Positions 61,041-64,000 of a stretch of 64,000 nucleotides of DNA are shown in pieces (the stretch's first letter is position 1; the number at the start of each line of letters is the position of its first letter). Source of the stretch: Diaporthe sp. PMI_573 (lineage: Eukaryota; Ascomycota; Sordariomycetes; Diaporthales; Diaporthaceae); assembly GCA_021399435.1 (NCBI GenBank), contig JAJTUP010000010.1:992001-1056000 (forward strand). Direction: 5' to 3'. A program made the position numbers and the translations under genes. The notes below the pieces were generated by a model. It saw nothing but the letters and a program-made list of their open reading frames with translations, was not told the origin of the DNA and did not search any database.

Positions 61041-61453
61041 GGACCGGGTTGGCAGGTAGCTAAGGCCAGGCACTGGTCATCAAGACATGTAGCCGTAGAG
61101 GTGTACGCAGCATGGCATCACGACATAGTACGGTGGGCACCAGGGACACGTGACGTGATAGAATAAATTGATTTGTAACCGTACAACACAGTAAGAAATT
61201 GACGGCCAGCTAGAGCGGCCAGTCGAAACCTTCCCGTCCCGAGACACAATAATTCAGACGAATGACATTGCAGAAACAATATAGCCTAGTATACCCTGAC
61301 AGCCAGCATCTTGATCAGCAAAGGGCTGACCGGATGCTGACGTCCTCTGGGAAGGGCCAAGACTGGAAGGTGCGAACCAAGGAAATAACCAAGCGCTACC
61401 CTCCAGTTCATTTTTAAGAGCCAAGCAAAGAGCATCTTTTTTTTTTCAATCGA

Positions 61454-62209
61454 TTATTGTGTTGCACCATGCGCGATGGCGACCTGCTTCCAGTGGTCGC
61501 GATCAGCCTCCAGCTTCCTGATCTTCTCCTCGAGCTCGTCGAACTTGATGGCCTTTCGCTCACGAGACTTGCGAGCGGCGAGGGTGTTCCGCGCTCGCTT
61601 CATGGCGATGGTGTCGTTGGGGTCCTCCACAATAATGGGAGGCAAAGGCTTGTCGCGACGACGAGAGTTGACACCCGAGACAGAAGAGTGGCGGCCTGTG
61701 GGCGAGTTGGAGTTGCTGGACTTGCGGCGCGGAGCTGGCTTCTCAACAGTCTCAAAGTCGTCAGACTTGGTGGCAGGGGACTGGTCGACAGCCGGTGCGG
61801 CCGGGGCGGCCGCAACCGGGTTCTGCTCGGGGAAGAGCGAGAACCAGTTGTCGCCGCTGTCAAAGTCGTTGGAGCCAAAGTTGGGAGAGACATCGCAGCT
61901 GTCGTTGAACTCGGGCGATTCATTGTAGATGGAAGGCGAGGTCAGAGCAGTGAGTGCAGAAGAGTTCGGCGCAGACATGAAGGGCTCGTTCATCAGCAGG
62001 TCTTGCGGCGAGACCGTGCCGATGTTGGAGCTGTGCATGGAGCTGCCCAGGTCGAAGGCCGGGTTGGCCGGCGACGAGAATGCCGAGGCGGGTGCGCCGC
62101 CCTCGAAGGCAGTGAAATCCTCAAAATCGAAGTCTGAAGGGCATTGTGAGCGTTGAGCTCCTGGACGGGGGAGCAGTCTCAGGATCTGGCTCTTACCTTG
62201 GGCGTCCAT
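61454..62209 (-). CDS. cpc1: Cross-pathway control protein 1, GCN4-type bZIP activator
   Basis: Master activator of amino acid biosynthesis genes during starvation (GCN4/CPC1/CpcA family), acting in the nucleus on TGASTCA sites. ATG 62209 starts a 13-base first exon (MDAQ plus one base). A 63-bp intron, 62196-62134, leads to the second exon and 230 residues in all, normal for CPC1. Seen: an acidic activation region (DFDFEDFTAFEGG), a middle acidic/aromatic patch (SNDFDSGDNWFSLFPEQNP), then the C-terminal basic region (MKRARNTLAARKSRERK) and a short zipper (FDELEEKIRKLEADRDHWKQ). The intron is a multiple of three and stop-free, so an unspliced reading would also stay open. The leader carries two uORFs. 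Confidence 0.93.
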   Translation of the reverse strand: MDAQGKSQILRLLPRPGAQRSQCPSDFDFEDFTAFEGGAPASAFSSPANPAFDLGSSMHSSNIGTVSPQDLLMNEPFMSAPNSSALTALTSPSIYNESPEFNDSCDVSPNFGSNDFDSGDNWFSLFPEQNPVAAAPAAPAVDQSPATKSDDFETVEKPAPRRKSSNSNSPTGRHSSVSGVNSRRRDKPLPPIIVEDPNDTIAMKRARNTLAARKSRERKAIKFDELEEKIRKLEADRDHWKQVAIAHGATQ

Positions 62210-62522
62210 TTTGAGGGATGTTGCCTGGTTACCGTTACTTTGTTGGTTGAACAGGGGGACAGGCGGTCGAAGCCGGGACTGATTCTGGTTCAAAGCAGCG
62301 GTCGAGGATGGTGCAGAGGAAGCGTAGAAGTGGTGGTTCTGCGCGTTAAACCGATTGGGAATAGCCGGGGACGAAGCAGTGTGGCCCTGTGCCTGTGCCT
62401 GAAGTATCTGTGCGACTCGCTGACGTTGCAGATCCTGGGGAAGATGCCAGGGGCTCTGGGGTTGTTGTTGCGGTGAGTTTCGCGGTGCAGTTCCTATGAC
62501 GGAAGATTGGGAGGCAGGGCGG

Positions 62523-62645
62523 TTAGGGGGATGACGCTTCGGAGTGTCGAACAAGACGAAGTCCTGTTGTGGCGGCTGTAGATGCTGTAGTTGTTGCTGT
62601 TGCGCGGGATGTGCCGGCAGGCTCTGTGAACTGGAGGGAAGCCAT
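62523..62645 (-). promoter_or_regulatory. uORF2 of cpc1
   Basis: A 40-codon upstream frame from ATG 62645 (MASLQFTEPAGTSRATATTT) to TAA 62523, ending RLVRHSEASSP. It ends about 310 bases before the CPC1 ATG. It overlaps the AUG-less extension in another frame. In the GCN4/cpc-1 scheme, the longer second uORF blocks main-frame translation when amino acids are plentiful. Confidence 0.8.
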
Positions 62646-62856
62646 TTTGACTGGGAATCCGTGGTGAAGACTGGGGGGTCTTGGCCGGGAATGGTGGCGG
62701 TGGGGAGAAGAGAACTTTGGCTGAAGCTATTCAGACTGAAGTTCAGATCGACCTTTTCAGGAAGAGCTGAGTGAGTGGAGATGTTGGGAAAGCTGGTGAA
62801 GTCTGGAGACTGAATTTTGACTGATTTGCACGGGGCAGGCCACGAGAGGGCTTGAT

Positions 62857-62865
62857 TTAGAACAT
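62857..62865 (-). promoter_or_regulatory. uORF1 of cpc1 (Met-Phe-stop)
   Basis: ATG TTC TAA, about 210 bases upstream of uORF2. A very short first uORF that permits reinitiation is the hallmark of GCN4-type leaders. There is no other ATG between it and the CPC1 start apart from uORF2. Confidence 0.75.
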
Positions 62866-62978
62866 CTTGATGTCGTTGTCTCAAGGTGTTCTGGTGTGTG
62901 TGTGTGTGATGGTTTGGGGTTGGGGAGAAAGAAGAGGGAAGGGGAAAAACGCGACGCCTGGGCTCGGGTGGCGGGTGG

Positions 62979-62986
62979 TTTTAAAA
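62979..62986 (-). promoter_or_regulatory. Possible TATA element of cpc1
   Basis: TTTTAAAA lies about 115 bases upstream of uORF1. Transcription starting just downstream would include both uORFs and exclude the 99-codon frame at 62757-63056. Confidence 0.3.
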
Positions 62987-63121
62987 GCCTCAGGCAGACT
63001 GTTCCTACCCGCGCTGGCAGCCCAAAAATGTGTGCGCTGCCCCACCATTCTGCCATTCCGTCTCCCTTCCTCGCCCTCTGTACCTCCTTCTAGCGCTGCA
63101 GGGATCCCCAGTTTGCAAGTA

Positions 63122-63128
63122 TGAGTCA
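63122..63128. promoter_or_regulatory. GCN4/CPC1 binding site TGAGTCA upstream of cpc1
   Basis: A perfect TGASTCA element about 260 bases upstream of uORF1. CPC1 is known to bind such sites, and autoregulation of cpc-1 has been described in Neurospora. A 7-base match can occur by chance; two other copies in the window (24777 and 54116) lie near no obvious target. Confidence 0.5.
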
Positions 63129-64000
63129 CAACCAGCGCCCTTTTCCAATTTGCTGAATCCACGCCCAGGTGTCCTTTGCTATTGCTGACAAAACCGGTGG
63201 TCCAGCTCTCTCTGCTAATGTATACATGCGCAGTACAATGCTCGACTTTGGCAAATAGCTCTGAGGGAGGAAAACGCCGTCAAGTGGGCTGATTTGAAAC
63301 AATCCGGTCTGGTTCTTGTTCTCGATGAGTGTTTCCCTCAAACCATGAACTCCACCGACATGATGGAGTCCTATGAGGAAGGACTTCAGACAGACGCGAG
63401 GCGTGTGAACCAGAGAAGGCGTAGGACTATCACTCGTTGCAGACGTCGCTTCCTTCAGTCCTCAGGAACCCAGCCCGCGCCTTGCCTGTTCGGGTCGCCG
63501 GCTTGGCCAGTGCGCAAATGCGCCTCGTTGCGATCCCACTCCAACGAAGGAGCTGCCTGGCTGCTGGCTTACACTTGTTGCTTGCAGGCTGTGGGATCTA
63601 ACAGATTGCATCTTGGCCGCTTAAGCCACTTGTCCTCAGCAGAACCCAGCAAGATCCGATCCGGCTGGTTTCACTGAACCGCCTTGTTTTGGGTGGTATA
63701 CGGCAAGAAACTTGCTGCCTGTGTGCGCATTGCGCGTTGTGCCTGGGCACCTGCTGCCTTCTCTTCTCGACGCTTGCGCACTCAATTGCGCGTTACGCTG
63801 CCCACAGCAAAGCTTACCGGAAACGGATCACGATGCCAGGCCGCAACAATCAATAGACGGGACCCGTCCAGGTGGACAATGGCCCACACCGACTGGTGCG
63901 GTCTCTGCTGCTGGTGTGCCTGGTGTCCTCAGTTCCCCACAAGTTACAACTCAATTCAATCGTGTGCCCTGAAACACAAAAATTACAAGAGCCACGATGA
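63129..64000. other. Upstream flank of cpc1, no gene seen
   Basis: Frames on both strands are short and without motifs. The window ends inside this gap. Confidence 0.45.

Larger units (their letters stand above)
59399..61453. other. 2-kb gap with repeat and orphan coding-like segment
   Basis: It holds the inverted partner of the 25.3-kb repeat (60945-61040) and a protein-like stretch at 60235-60486. Otherwise I see nothing. Confidence 0.45.
62210..62884 (-). promoter_or_regulatory. AUG-less in-frame extension of the cpc1 reading frame in the leader
   Basis: The 225 codons before the CPC1 ATG contain no stop and no ATG in the CPC1 frame. The translation looks protein-like: VKIQSPDFTSFPNISTHSAL, EKVDLNFSLNSFSQSSLLP, then Gln/Pro-rich stretches. 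As I recall, Neurospora cpc-1 has been reported to give N-terminally extended CPC1 from near-cognate codons in its leader; this layout would allow the same. Which codon would start it cannot be told here. Confidence 0.55.

Noticed and set aside
62757..63056. 99-codon frame MAEWWGSAH upstream of cpc1
   Set aside because: It starts above the likely TATA element and lacks conservation clues; uORF1 and uORF2 explain the leader better.
1..64000. CRISPR array, operons or other prokaryotic features
   Set aside because: The window is fungal nuclear DNA with spliceosomal introns; tandem repeats here are microsatellites without spacers.

Overview
The window is nuclear DNA of a filamentous ascomycete (Pezizomycotina, most likely a Sordariomycete). 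The evidence is short GT-AG introns, an intact seven-exon beta-tubulin gene, a CPC1/GCN4-type bZIP gene with the leader layout known from Neurospora cpc-1, HET-domain, F-box-like and GMC genes typical of these fungi, and an LTR retrotransposon carrying RIP-like C-to-T decay. I cannot name the species. Layout from left to right: 1-3.2 kb is most of a minus-strand SNF2/RING helicase gene that runs off the left edge. 3.5-13.0 kb is a retrotransposon block. One degraded Ty1/copia element (4576-13024, target duplication GTTAA) holds two nested solo LTRs of its own family, and a fifth, degraded LTR lies just to its left. The LTR ends about 200 bp before a GMC oxidoreductase gene (13.2-15.5 kb). 15.5-19.3 kb holds poorly conserved, possibly degenerate reading frames. 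19.3-21.2 kb is an adenosine deaminase-like (CECR1/ADGF) gene, followed by a 5 kb gap with an unnamed degenerate repeat. 26.6-28.5 kb is beta-tubulin. 31.2-34.9 kb encodes a large serine-rich protein I cannot place. 34.9-46.9 kb is a 12 kb stretch with no supportable gene but several microsatellites. 46.9-49.3 kb is GCN20 (ABCF). 49.7-51.3 kb is a fungal protein of DUF7924-like type. 52.2-59.4 kb is an accessory patch: an F-box-like gene, a small unknown gene and a HET gene, all broken by single-base frameshifts, with an intact single-pass membrane protein between them. 61.4-63.1 kb is CPC1 with its regulatory leader. How the genes relate: two parts of the general amino acid control (cross-pathway control) pathway lie about 12 kb apart. 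GCN20 helps activate the kinase GCN2, and CPC1 is the transcription factor whose translation that kinase controls. The cpc-1 leader carries a 2-codon uORF1, a 40-codon uORF2, and a long stop-free, AUG-less stretch in frame with CPC1. A TGAGTCA site lies upstream. The other genes look like independent housekeeping or accessory genes. The most interesting material is the cpc-1 leader, the nested copia structure with strand-biased C-to-T divergence between its LTRs, the inverted pair of unnamed repeats at 25.3 and 61.0 kb, and the run of frameshifted genes at 52-59 kb. All splice junctions and counts were read by eye.
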